Origin: Verrucomicrobiota bacterium
GTDB lineage: Bacteria > Verrucomicrobiota > Verrucomicrobiia > Limisphaerales > J093
Direction of reading: 5' to 3'
Length of the DNA stretch: 64,000 nucleotides
NCBI GenBank assembly: GCA_016716505.1
Contig: JADJWF010000003.1
Span: 558,001 to 622,000 of the forward strand
In this document: in pieces, positions 34,108 through 41,933 of the stretch
Layout: every line of letters begins with the position of its first letter
How positions within the stretch are numbered: the stretch's first letter is position 1
Translations under genes and position numbers: made by a program
The notes under the pieces: generated by a model
What the model was told of the DNA's origin: nothing
The model's database searches: none
What the model saw: only the letters and a program-made list of their open reading frames with translations

Positions 34108-37100
34108 CACGGTCGTAGGCCGCCAGGCAGTCTTCCTTGAATTTGTAGCGACCGTGTTTGGCGATTTCGAGGCGGGCCAGGACTTCAAAGCTGTCGAGCA
34201 CCACTTCGTATTGGGCGCGGGTCAGGCCGTAGGCGTGGGCCACCAGCGCGTCAATCTCCACGTCCAGCGCGTATCGCTCCTCCGGGTTCCACGGGTGCGG
34301 CTCGCGGTTGAACAACCGGGCCACCGAGTGGCTCGTCAGCGACAGCTTGGCCGCGTGCTCCGCCACACGCGGGTCCAAAGTGCCCGGCAACGGCGCGGGG
34401 ATTTGAGAGAGCATCCATGTCAATGCGACATGAGCGCCGGGCATGTGCCCGCGAACTAAAAAATCAAAAGCTGTGGCATTGAACAGACCAGCGAAGCCAA
34501 TCGCATTGGAAGGCTCAACTGCCAGGACAGGTAAGGTGTGAGTTGCCGGAAACTGCGGAAGAATACATCCGCGAGCGCACCTTTGGTCTGTCCATGACCT
34601 GGAAATGTCGCGGATTCCAAATAGGACTTTGCTGCCTACTACCTTTCGGAATCGCTGTTGAGCCTCCGTTGCGAGCATCCAGTAACGCGGTTCAATTTCA
34701 AACTCCGGCCACGCTTTCTCCTCGTCGGTCGGTTCCTTCAGTCCCGGCGACACGCCATACTTGTTCGGCCCGTTGTAGCCCGCGTAGGTTTTGGCGCGGT
34801 GGTTGTAGCGGTTGGCCAGTTGGCCTTCGTAGAGCGGCAGGGCTTCCTCGATCTCACTGGGCTGGTCGAACAAGAGTCTAGGGTCTGCGTCGGACTGCGG
34901 GCGGCGTTTGCGGCGGAAGATCATGTCGCGCCCCAGCTCCCAACCGTCCCGTTCCAAGTCTTCGCGCCGCAGGAACAGTTCCTGGTCGCCGCTGGAGTCA
35001 AACAGGCGGACATACTTCAGCCCCCACGGATTCGAGCCGCCTTTGTCGAAGTCCAGCAACGCCAGCTTTGAGCCGGGTTGGAGCGTGCGCCGGTGGATGT
35101 CCAGGGCGACCTCGAACTCCTCCCCGCGCCGGAAGGAAGTCAGCGTGGCAGTCTTGGGGTTGAGCGTCTTGAGAATCTCGAAGGTGAAGTGCTGGCGCGG
35201 GCGGCTGCGGGCTTCCTCCACGCTCCAGTTCAAGATGCTGGCCTGGAAGCCACGGGCCTTGTCCCCCTTCGCTCCCGCGCCTCGCAGGCCCAGCACCACG
35301 AATCGTTCCTTGGCGTCCACATCGGCGAAGATCATCGAAGTGCCGGTCGGGCCGCCGTTCACATGGTCGTGGAACTCCTCAATCTGATCGTTGCGAAGCA
35401 GGCGATGGAACACGCCGGTCGCGCTCTTGTCCGTGCCGAGGGCCGTCTTCACGATGATGCCCGCGCGTCCATTGGGCCGCAGGGCGTCGGCCACGGTGTC
35501 GGTGAACAGCAGGTAGGTGTTCGGCTCGTGCTCGGAGGGGCTGAAGCGGCCACAGTTCCTCATGTATTCGGCCAGCCGGTCGTAGGCGCGTTGGGCCAGC
35601 CGCCATTTGCGCCAGAGGGCGGGGTTGCTCTGTTGCAGCGCGGCAATGGCCGCCCGGCGCGGGGCGCTGGGCAGCGCGGCGATGTCGGGGGCGTGCGGCG
35701 TGAACCATTCCTGCTCGTTGATTTTCACCTGTTCCCACGGCGGGTTGCCCACGAAGCAATCGAACCCGCCACGGGCGGCGATTTCCGGGAAGCGCAATGG
35801 CCAGTGGAAGGCGGGGAACTCCTCCAGCAATTCCTCAGCGGTTTTGACCTGCGCGGCGTCGAACTCACCGGAAAGGGCGCGGCGGTAGTGTTCCGTGGTC
35901 GGCGCGGACGCGCCCACTTCGTGGCTCCAGAAGAACGCCGCCGTCCACAGGTCCGCCGCCGCTTTGAACCGACGATAGGCTTCGGACTGCATGTAGCCTT
36001 TGAAGGCCGCGTCCTTCTTCTCCACGTCGCCGGGGATGCGCTCCTCCTCGGCCATGACCGCCGGGAAGTCGGTGCGGATGTCCGGCTTGGGCGGCAACTG
36101 GCCCAGTTCACCCTGGCCCTGGATCGCCAGGTCATTGGCCTGGTAGGCGGACTGTAAGAAAGACCTGAGCCGCCGTGCTTCCTCATCCTTGCCGCCGCTG
36201 CCGGGCACGGAGTAGGCGTCACGCGGGATGACGCTCGGCACGTTCAGCAGGGGCCAGCCAACCAGGCTGTCGCCGTTTTGAATCCGGTGGTCCAGGAACG
36301 AGAGCGGCAGATTGGGCACTGTGCAGTGAATCCAGAGCGCGACCTTGCACAACTCGACCGCGAAGGCGTCCTTGTCCACGCCGTAGATGCAGTGGGCCAG
36401 GACATCGCGCCGGGCTTCCTGCAACGCCGCCTCGGTGGGTTTATCGCCATCGGCGCGGACGGTCGCCAGCGCCAGCGCCAATCGGTCAATCGCGCCAACC
36501 AGGATGGCCCCGCTGCCGCACGCCGGGTCGCAGACGCGGATGTCCAGCACGGCGTGCTGGGCGAATAGTGAATGGCGAATGGCGAATGGGGTGGAGTTCC
36601 AGAGCGCCTCGATTTCTTCGGGTGAACGGTCGGCTGCGCCGGGTGAAGGGTGAATGGCGAATGGCGAATGGTCACCCCCTATTTCTGCTGGCGACGTTCC
36701 AGACTCCGCTCCAGAGCCAGAAGTTTCTTGCCCAGCAGTTCGGTTTCCTTGAGGAGGGCTTCCACTTCCTGCGTTGTGGCAAAGCCCAAGTCCGCGCTGA
36801 GGATCATCTGCGTCTCCACCTCCGTCCGGCTGCCGTTGGCCCGGCGCAGCCCCTGGATGAACTCCGCTGTGTAGTGCCGTCCCCAGCCCTCCGCCACGTT
36901 CGAGGGAATGGACACCCCCGCCCGCCGCAGTTGCGAGACCAGTCCGAACTTCTCCTCGTCGGGGAACTTCGCCGTGAGTTGATACAGTTTCCTGGCCAAC
37001 TGGCGTCCCCGTTGCCAGACCTCCAGGTCGCGATAGTCGTTGATTTGCATAATTGAGGAACGCCGCCCGATACGGCCCGGTCACCATTCGCCATTCACCA

Positions 37101-38617
37101 TTCGCCATTCGCTGCGCCTCGGCGAGCCGTTCGGCAATCAACTTGTCCAACGACACCGAGAGCAGGAAGTCCACGAGCGCCGGGCGCGTGTAGTGCGCGC
37201 CCAGGTCTTTGCGCTCCGTGCTCAGGGATGCCAGGTAAACCGCGCCCGTGGGAACGATGAAGCCCTCGGCCTCGGTCGGCGCGTGCGCCAGCCGCAGCGT
37301 GTAGCTCAACAGCGTTTCATACACCGAGCCGAGTTCCTCGACGCCGAGTTCGGCGTAGTTGACCCGCTGCTGGAAGTTTTCCACGCGCACATGGGTCAGC
37401 TTCTCGATGGCCTTCAGCAGAAATTTGTTCTCACACGACTGCGCCATCAGGTGCGGCGTGCGCTTGAGGTCGAACAACTGGCCGTTGAACGGAAACACGC
37501 CGATGTCCGGTGCGCCCTGGGAGAGCATCTTGAACGTGACCTTCAACCCTTCCCACAGGTCGCACCGGTGCGGCTCAACGGTCTTGCGCTCGGCCAGCCG
37601 CGCCAGGGCCGCGACCGAGTAGGTCTCGGCGTAGAGGCCCTCGGCGGGAAGCATCCGGCGTTGCTCGGCAAACAGGAGGAACAGGATGCGGTAGATGACC
37701 AGCAGCAGCTCGTGGTAGAGGGCGCGGGCGGCCTTGGGGTCATCGAGCATCTGCCGGAGCTGCGGACTGAACAGACCTTCCGCCAGGGCTTCGATGGCCC
37801 CGCGCACCTGCGGTTGAAGCTGGCGGCCAATCTGGATGCCCTCGGCCTGGCTCGACTCGAACAGGGTTTCGAGCGGGATTTTGGCGCGGTCGGCGGCCAG
37901 CTCGAACCGGCTGCGATGGCAAAACCGGAACAGCGCCCGGAACGCCGCGAAGTCGCGGGTTTCAAAAATGGCGTCCAGGTCGAAGCCTACAAAAGCCTTG
38001 GTGAAGACGTGGTGGAAATCACGCAGCAGCCGGAGTTGCCGACCGTTGGCCACAACGCCCCAGGTCGCCGGGCTGTTGTTCAGGTAGTGCTGGAGTTCCT
38101 CGTGCGGTGATTTGCCGCCCCGGCCCGGTGCGTCGTCGAGGCCGCCTTTGACCAGATGAATGGGGGGAGGTGAGTGGCGAGTGGCGAATGGCGAATGGTT
38201 TTCAGCCGTTTCCGCCATTCGCTCGCCGCCATTCGCTATTCGCGATTCACCATTCGCATCCCAACCCAGGAAATTGATGTCGAAACTCTCGCGGCCATCC
38301 TGGCTCTTGAGCTTGGGCTGGTAGGTCTCCTTGAAGTCGAGCAGGCGTAGCACCTGGCGCAGCCATTTCTCGCGCAGCTCGCTCAGCGACAGCGTATCCA
38401 GACTTTTGGCGATGCCATCGTAGTGCTCGCAGGCAAGCTGGAAGGTCGCCTCCAGGGTTTCGGCGAACTGGGCCGGGGGTTCGGGATCGTGACCGGTCCA
38501 CCCAAACTTGGACGGCTGGAACTCGCCCCGGCGCGGCGCGTCCGATAGGGCATCCGCCAGGATTGCTGGCGAGATCAACCCACCGGAAACGTGGACGAGT
38601 TCGAGGGTATCAGCCAT
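34103..38617 (-). CDS. Eco57I-type N6-adenine DNA methyltransferase (DrmMI/PglX-like), with two insertions
   Basis: Protein of 1504 residues. SAM-binding motif I is VCDPACGSGAILVGAIDRL (about 692) and the catalytic motif IV is FDCFVGNPPWEQV (about 955), the NPPW form of adenine methylases. The C-terminal recognition part reads YALDVEIDALVAHAYGLTRA near its end. Two stretches look foreign: about 118-153, made of heptamer-array translation (ANGESRIANG; HSPFATRHSP), and about 500-687, where an S23-type gene with flanking arrays is inserted in another frame. The host frame stays open through both, giving a compositionally odd linker just before motif I. Whether a full-length active enzyme is made is unclear. 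The start overlaps the stop of the SNF2 gene by 8 bp. The TAG stop lies in an array. Confidence 0.85.
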   Translation of the reverse strand: MADTLELVHVSGGLISPAILADALSDAPRRGEFQPSKFGWTGHDPEPPAQFAETLEATFQLACEHYDGIAKSLDTLSLSELREKWLRQVLRLLDFKETYQPKLKSQDGRESFDINFLGWDANGESRIANGGERMAETAENHSPFATRHSPPPIHLVKGGLDDAPGRGGKSPHEELQHYLNNSPATWGVVANGRQLRLLRDFHHVFTKAFVGFDLDAIFETRDFAAFRALFRFCHRSRFELAADRAKIPLETLFESSQAEGIQIGRQLQPQVRGAIEALAEGLFSPQLRQMLDDPKAARALYHELLLVIYRILFLLFAEQRRMLPAEGLYAETYSVAALARLAERKTVEPHRCDLWEGLKVTFKMLSQGAPDIGVFPFNGQLFDLKRTPHLMAQSCENKFLLKAIEKLTHVRVENFQQRVNYAELGVEELGSVYETLLSYTLRLAHAPTEAEGFIVPTGAVYLASLSTERKDLGAHYTRPALVDFLLSVSLDKLIAERLAEAQRMANGEWRMVTGPYRAAFLNYANQRLSRPGGLATGTPVGQETVSTHGEVPRRGEVRTGLATAAGGGVHSLERGGGLGTALHSGVHPGAAPGQRQPDGGGDADDPQRGLGLCHNAGSGSPPQGNRTAGQETSGSGAESGTSPAEIGGDHSPFAIHPSPGAADRSPEEIEALWNSTPFAIRHSLFAQHAVLDIRVCDPACGSGAILVGAIDRLALALATVRADGDKPTEAALQEARRDVLAHCIYGVDKDAFAVELCKVALWIHCTVPNLPLSFLDHRIQNGDSLVGWPLLNVPSVIPRDAYSVPGSGGKDEEARRLRSFLQSAYQANDLAIQGQGELGQLPPKPDIRTDFPAVMAEEERIPGDVEKKDAAFKGYMQSEAYRRFKAAADLWTAAFFWSHEVGASAPTTEHYRRALSGEFDAAQVKTAEELLEEFPAFHWPLRFPEIAARGGFDCFVGNPPWEQVKINEQEWFTPHAPDIAALPSAPRRAAIAALQQSNPALWRKWRLAQRAYDRLAEYMRNCGRFSPSEHEPNTYLLFTDTVADALRPNGRAGIIVKTALGTDKSATGVFHRLLRNDQIEEFHDHVNGGPTGTSMIFADVDAKERFVVLGLRGAGAKGDKARGFQASILNWSVEEARSRPRQHFTFEILKTLNPKTATLTSFRRGEEFEVALDIHRRTLQPGSKLALLDFDKGGSNPWGLKYVRLFDSSGDQELFLRREDLERDGWELGRDMIFRRKRRPQSDADPRLLFDQPSEIEEALPLYEGQLANRYNHRAKTYAGYNGPNKYGVSPGLKEPTDEEKAWPEFEIEPRYWMLATEAQQRFRKVVGSKVLFGIRDISRSWTDQRCARGCILPQFPATHTLPVLAVEPSNAIGFAGLFNATAFDFLVRGHMPGAHVALTWMLSQIPAPLPGTLDPRVAEHAAKLSLTSHSVARLFNREPHPWNPEERYALDVEIDALVAHAYGLTRAQYEVVLDSFEVLARLEIAKHGRYKFKEDCLAAYDRE
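36561..37112. mobile_element. Heptamer-bounded element carrying an S23/IVP gene inside the methylase gene
   Basis: Left arrays at 36561-36590 and 36647-36672 (units GTGAATG/GCGAATG) and a right array at 37081-37112 (units CCATTCG/CCATTCA) are inverted relative to each other and enclose one complete four-helix-bundle gene. An RNA copy could fold with the arrays as a stem and the gene in the loop, as in 23S rRNA intervening sequences. It lies within the methylase frame immediately before motif I. Calling it a mobile element is inference from this structure. Confidence 0.6.
36679..37050 (-). CDS. Four-helix-bundle protein of the S23/IVP family
   Basis: Complete protein of 123 residues. It begins MQINDYRDLEVWQRGRQLAR, matching the helix-1 pattern of the family (dlevWq.a..La..iY), continues with the hallmark RRAGVSIPSNVAEGWGR, and ends with a charged helix (LLKETELLGKKLLALERSLE). 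Relatives are encoded by intervening sequences in 23S rRNA genes and include Avd of diversity-generating retroelements; their function is largely unknown. Here it lies on the same strand as the methylase gene but in a different frame, inside it, bounded by inverted heptamer arrays. No clear ribosome site precedes the ATG. Because the other frame in this stretch is low-complexity, this frame is the real coding one. Confidence 0.85.
   Translation of the reverse strand: MQINDYRDLEVWQRGRQLARKLYQLTAKFPDEEKFGLVSQLRRAGVSIPSNVAEGWGRHYTAEFIQGLRRANGSRTEVETQMILSADLGFATTQEVEALLKETELLGKKLLALERSLERRQQK
38157..38265. repeat. Inverted pair of heptamer arrays in frame within the methylase gene
   Basis: The left arm (38169-38200) reads GTGAGTGGCGAGTGGCGAAT and on. 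The right arm (38208-38262) has four or five diverged CCATTCG/CTATTCG/CCATTCA units. They are almost adjacent, so they could form a long hairpin. The methylase frame passes through and gains about 35 residues (WDANGESRIANG ... ATRHSPPP). Confidence 0.8.
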
Positions 38618-41399
38618 GCGGTATCAGGAGGGTCAGGGTCAACAGGTCAACCGAAGCCACGCGCACGTCATCCATGCCTGCCGCCCACTGGGAGGCCATG
38701 CGGGCGATTTCGGACTGGCGCTGGACCAGCTTCTGGCGTCGGGCTTCGACCGCCTGGTTCATCAGGTCTTTGAGACCGGGCGCGGCCAGGGCCTCGGCGG
38801 CGGCTTCCGTTACATCCTTCGCGGTGAACGAATGTGGCTGCGGTGCTGCGCGGAGCAGTTCCATCGGGTCTTTGTCCACCGCCTTGCCGCCATACGGCTT
38901 GAACGCCAGCGGGATCAATTCTTCCATCAGCACTGGCGGCTCGGACGCGGTGACGAACCGGGCCAGGATGTGGACGACGGCGGTGACTTCCTTGACCTCC
39001 TTCGAGCCACGGGCGGCCACGCGCCCGCTCTCGGTGCCTGCCAGGGTGTGCTGGACGCCTTCGACCAGACGGCGCACCAGCGGATGGGCGAGGTCGAGCA
39101 GATCGAGGTCGGGATCGTCGCGGGCAATCTTGGGATCGAACGTGCAGACCAACTCGTCGCCCAAGTCGTTGAACGTGGTGCCGCGCAAGGTGAGTTTCCA
39201 GGTGCCGTCCGCTTGCTGGAGGGTGCTGGCGCGGAATTGCTCCAGGGCCGACAGCACGAATGCCTGGATTTCCTCGGGGGCACCCACCGTGCGGTAGGTC
39301 TGCTGGAGCGCCTGCTCGACCTGCGGTAGCCGGATTTGCTCCTGGCCGTAGAACGATTCGTCCTGGATGCGCGTGATCCGCTCGCGCTCGGTGGACGCGA
39401 CCTCGGCGTCCTGCATCACACCCGGTAGGGCATCGTGCAGCTCGAAGCCGGGCAGGTAGGATTCCGAGGTCGCGCCAAACTCTTTGATGAGGCGCTTCAA
39501 CTCCCGCGCCGACGAGAACATGATCGGGCAGAAGCCGTGCTGCTCACGGATGCGCCCAGCTTTTTCAACCAGCACCTTCAGGATGGCGATGTCGAGTTGG
39601 TCCTCGCGGACCAGCGTGAAGATGCCGACCTTTGCTTCCGGTTGGCCGTAGCGGTCGAGGCGGCCATTGCGTTGTTCGAGCCGGTTTGGATTCCACGGTA
39701 GTTCAACGTGGATCAGTTCGGCGCAACCGCGCTGGAGGTCGAGGCCCTCACTGATGCAATCGGTGCCGATGCACACGGCCTTGTCGGCGGTCTCGAAGGC
39801 GCGGTAGGTTGCCCGGCGCTCCTTTTGGTTCATGTCACCGTAGATGCTGAACACTTGGAGGCCCTTCAGCGGTCCATCGGCTTTGGCTTCCTTCTCCAGG
39901 GCCTTGACCAGGTAGTCCAGGGTGTCCTTGTAGCGTGTGAACACGAGCGCACGCGGAGCACGGGGATGCCGCTTCAGAACTTCCGGGAGGATTTTGAGCA
40001 ACATCTGCAACTTGCCGTCCTGCTTGGCGGTGACCTTTTTCGCCAGGGCGATCAGTTTGTCGATCTCCTCGATCTCTTTGGAGCTGGCAGCGATGGCGGC
40101 GGTATCCAGGCGCTTCCACCGGCTTTCGTCGTCCAGGTCTTGCGTGGAGTCTTGATCGAGCACGATGGATTCGGCTTCGGTTTCGTTGGTCGGGGCCGCG
40201 CCGGTCTGGGAACTGATCCGTTTCCGGGCGGCGTTGCGGCGTTCACCCAGGCTGGCCAGGATCGCGCCAGGACTGGAAAGGGCGCGGCGTTGCAGGTGCA
40301 GGCTCACCCACTGGCCCACCGTGCCGCCTTCGGTCTCCGTCAGGGTCTTGCTGTAGGCCCGCAGGCCCTCGAACAGGGCCTTTTCGGCCTTGGTCAGGGG
40401 AATGATGAGGTCTTTGGGGTCGCGGTCGGGGAACGGCGCACCGGCACCATACCAGGCTTTGATGTCTTTGCGGCGGCGCTGGACGACGTGCTTCCGGGCG
40501 ACTTCGCGGTTGATCGTGCCGCTGGGGTTGACCGCCTTGGGGTTCAAGACTTCCAGCAGGCTGGCGAAACAATCGGTGTAGCCGGGATGCGGAGTTGCAG
40601 AAAGTCCGATCAGATGCCGGACGTTGTCGCTCTTGCCCACCGCTTCCAGAAATTCCCAACGCTCTTTTTGAAGGCTGCCATCACTGCCACCCCAAACATG
40701 TGGTCGCTGCGCGGAGTGGATTTCATCAACAATGACGGCATCCCACCGGTGGGCCAAAACCTCGCCAATCCGTTTCTTGACGTAATCGATGCTGGTCACG
40801 ATCACGGGGTAGGCGTCCCAGGGCGATTGGCCGGGCAGGAGTTGGCGCTCCAGCGCGGGGCGAGTGTGGCCCGCCATGATGACTGCTTCCAGGTGGAAGA
40901 AGCGGTCCAGTGTCTCTTGCCACTGTTCCCGCAGCGCGGCAGGCACCACCACCAGCAACCTCTCGGCAGCCCCACGCGCCATCAGCTCGGAGACGATGAG
41001 ACCGGCTTGGATAGACTTGCCAACGCCAACATCATCGCCGATGAGCAGCCGGACGGCGGGCATGTCCAGGGACATCAGCAGGGGCACAAGCTGGAAAGGT
41101 TCCGGGATGGCCCGGCTGCGTTGCAGGCCCAGGAAGGGGGCTGAACCGTGGATCAAGCTGAGCCGGTAAGCCCGGAGCAACAGGTCTTGCTTGGCGGGGT
41201 CGCTGACAGTTTTGGCGTCCGGCAGCGGCAGCTCGCCGGGCCGCACATCCCCCTCCTCCAACGAGCGCAAAAATCGCCAGCGCCGGGTGTCACGCCCATC
41301 AAGGGGTGTCGCCCAGAACTCTGTGTCGTCCACCCGGTCAACCCGCCAAATGCGGTTGCGGAGGCGGACGACCGAACCAATTTTCAAGTCAGCGCCCAT
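38610..41399 (-). CDS. SNF2-family helicase (DrmD-like)
   Basis: DNA-dependent ATPase of 929 residues. Walker A is GDDVGVGKSIQAGLIVSEL (about 120), the DEIH box is in AVIVDEIHSAQRP (about 221), and motifs V/VI are TDCISEGLDLQRG (about 541) and ELPWNPNRLEQRNGRLDR. The C-terminal third (about 600-929) is a family-specific region without a catalytic motif I recognise. Class 1 DISARM uses such a helicase (DrmD) upstream of its adenine methylase, the order seen here. The stop overlaps the methylase start by 8 bp, so the two are translationally coupled. It is the first gene of the defence operon; upstream is 373 bp of non-coding sequence up to a tRNA gene. Confidence 0.87.
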   Translation of the reverse strand: MGADLKIGSVVRLRNRIWRVDRVDDTEFWATPLDGRDTRRWRFLRSLEEGDVRPGELPLPDAKTVSDPAKQDLLLRAYRLSLIHGSAPFLGLQRSRAIPEPFQLVPLLMSLDMPAVRLLIGDDVGVGKSIQAGLIVSELMARGAAERLLVVVPAALREQWQETLDRFFHLEAVIMAGHTRPALERQLLPGQSPWDAYPVIVTSIDYVKKRIGEVLAHRWDAVIVDEIHSAQRPHVWGGSDGSLQKERWEFLEAVGKSDNVRHLIGLSATPHPGYTDCFASLLEVLNPKAVNPSGTINREVARKHVVQRRRKDIKAWYGAGAPFPDRDPKDLIIPLTKAEKALFEGLRAYSKTLTETEGGTVGQWVSLHLQRRALSSPGAILASLGERRNAARKRISSQTGAAPTNETEAESIVLDQDSTQDLDDESRWKRLDTAAIAASSKEIEEIDKLIALAKKVTAKQDGKLQMLLKILPEVLKRHPRAPRALVFTRYKDTLDYLVKALEKEAKADGPLKGLQVFSIYGDMNQKERRATYRAFETADKAVCIGTDCISEGLDLQRGCAELIHVELPWNPNRLEQRNGRLDRYGQPEAKVGIFTLVREDQLDIAILKVLVEKAGRIREQHGFCPIMFSSARELKRLIKEFGATSESYLPGFELHDALPGVMQDAEVASTERERITRIQDESFYGQEQIRLPQVEQALQQTYRTVGAPEEIQAFVLSALEQFRASTLQQADGTWKLTLRGTTFNDLGDELVCTFDPKIARDDPDLDLLDLAHPLVRRLVEGVQHTLAGTESGRVAARGSKEVKEVTAVVHILARFVTASEPPVLMEELIPLAFKPYGGKAVDKDPMELLRAAPQPHSFTAKDVTEAAAEALAAPGLKDLMNQAVEARRQKLVQRQSEIARMASQWAAGMDDVRVASVDLLTLTLLIPHG

Positions 41400-41772
41400 C
41401 GTTTGCGACCCAACTCAAGCATCGCTTGGCCAGGAGCTTAACAGCCCATCTCGCCCTGGGCAGCCGAAACGACAAGGCGCTTCCGTCCAGCGGGCAAATA
41501 CCAGGCTCGGGAACAACGCTCGAGCGGGAGTTTCAAACCCGGCTTTTTGACGTTTCCCGGCAGCGGGTGCGAAGCCCGCGGCGCACCAGCTTCATAATCC
41601 GGGGCCCAAAAGCGCGACTCCCATCGCACATTCGGGAGCAACCAGACGGGAAAGAGTCCGCAGAGACTCAAGCCGTTCCCGAGCCGCAAGCTCCCGGCAC
41701 ATCGCGGAGTCGGAAAAGGCAAGAGACGCGAGAACCGGGCTGTTCACATACCCGGGGATCTTGGAAGCGAAC
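41400..41772. other. Non-coding stretch between the defence operon and tRNA-Gly
   Basis: About 370 bp with no convincing gene on either strand; short frames lack motifs. It should contain the promoter of the SNF2-methylase operon, but I cannot fix -35/-10 boxes in this G/C-rich context. If the island entered at the tRNA 3' end, its junction would lie here. Confidence 0.5.
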
Positions 41773-41846
41773 TGGAGCGGGTGAAGGGAATCGAACCCTC
41801 GTCTCAGGCTTGGGAAGCCCACGTTCTACCATTGAACCACACCCGC
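41773..41846 (-). tRNA. tRNA-Gly(CCC), CCA end encoded
   Basis: The minus strand gives a full cloverleaf. The acceptor stem pairs GCGGGTG with CACCCGC, and the D arm is GTTC ... GAAC. The anticodon loop TTCCCAA has anticodon CCC on the stem TGGGC/GCCTG. The T arm is GAGGG-TTCGATT-CCCTT. Discriminator T is followed by encoded CCA. The 3' end points toward the defence island, the side at which integrating islands normally attach. Confidence 0.95.
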
Positions 41847-41933
41847 TTCCGCGACAGAGAGGAAAGCCAAAGCGCGTTTCGTTGGCAAGCGTCGTCCGCA
41901 GGGTCAAAGAGCTGCCCTGTCCCCTCAACCCGA

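Noticed and set aside
36679..37050. Diversity-generating retroelement, because Avd proteins are S23-like
   Set aside because: There is no reverse transcriptase gene and no template/variable repeat pair in the window.
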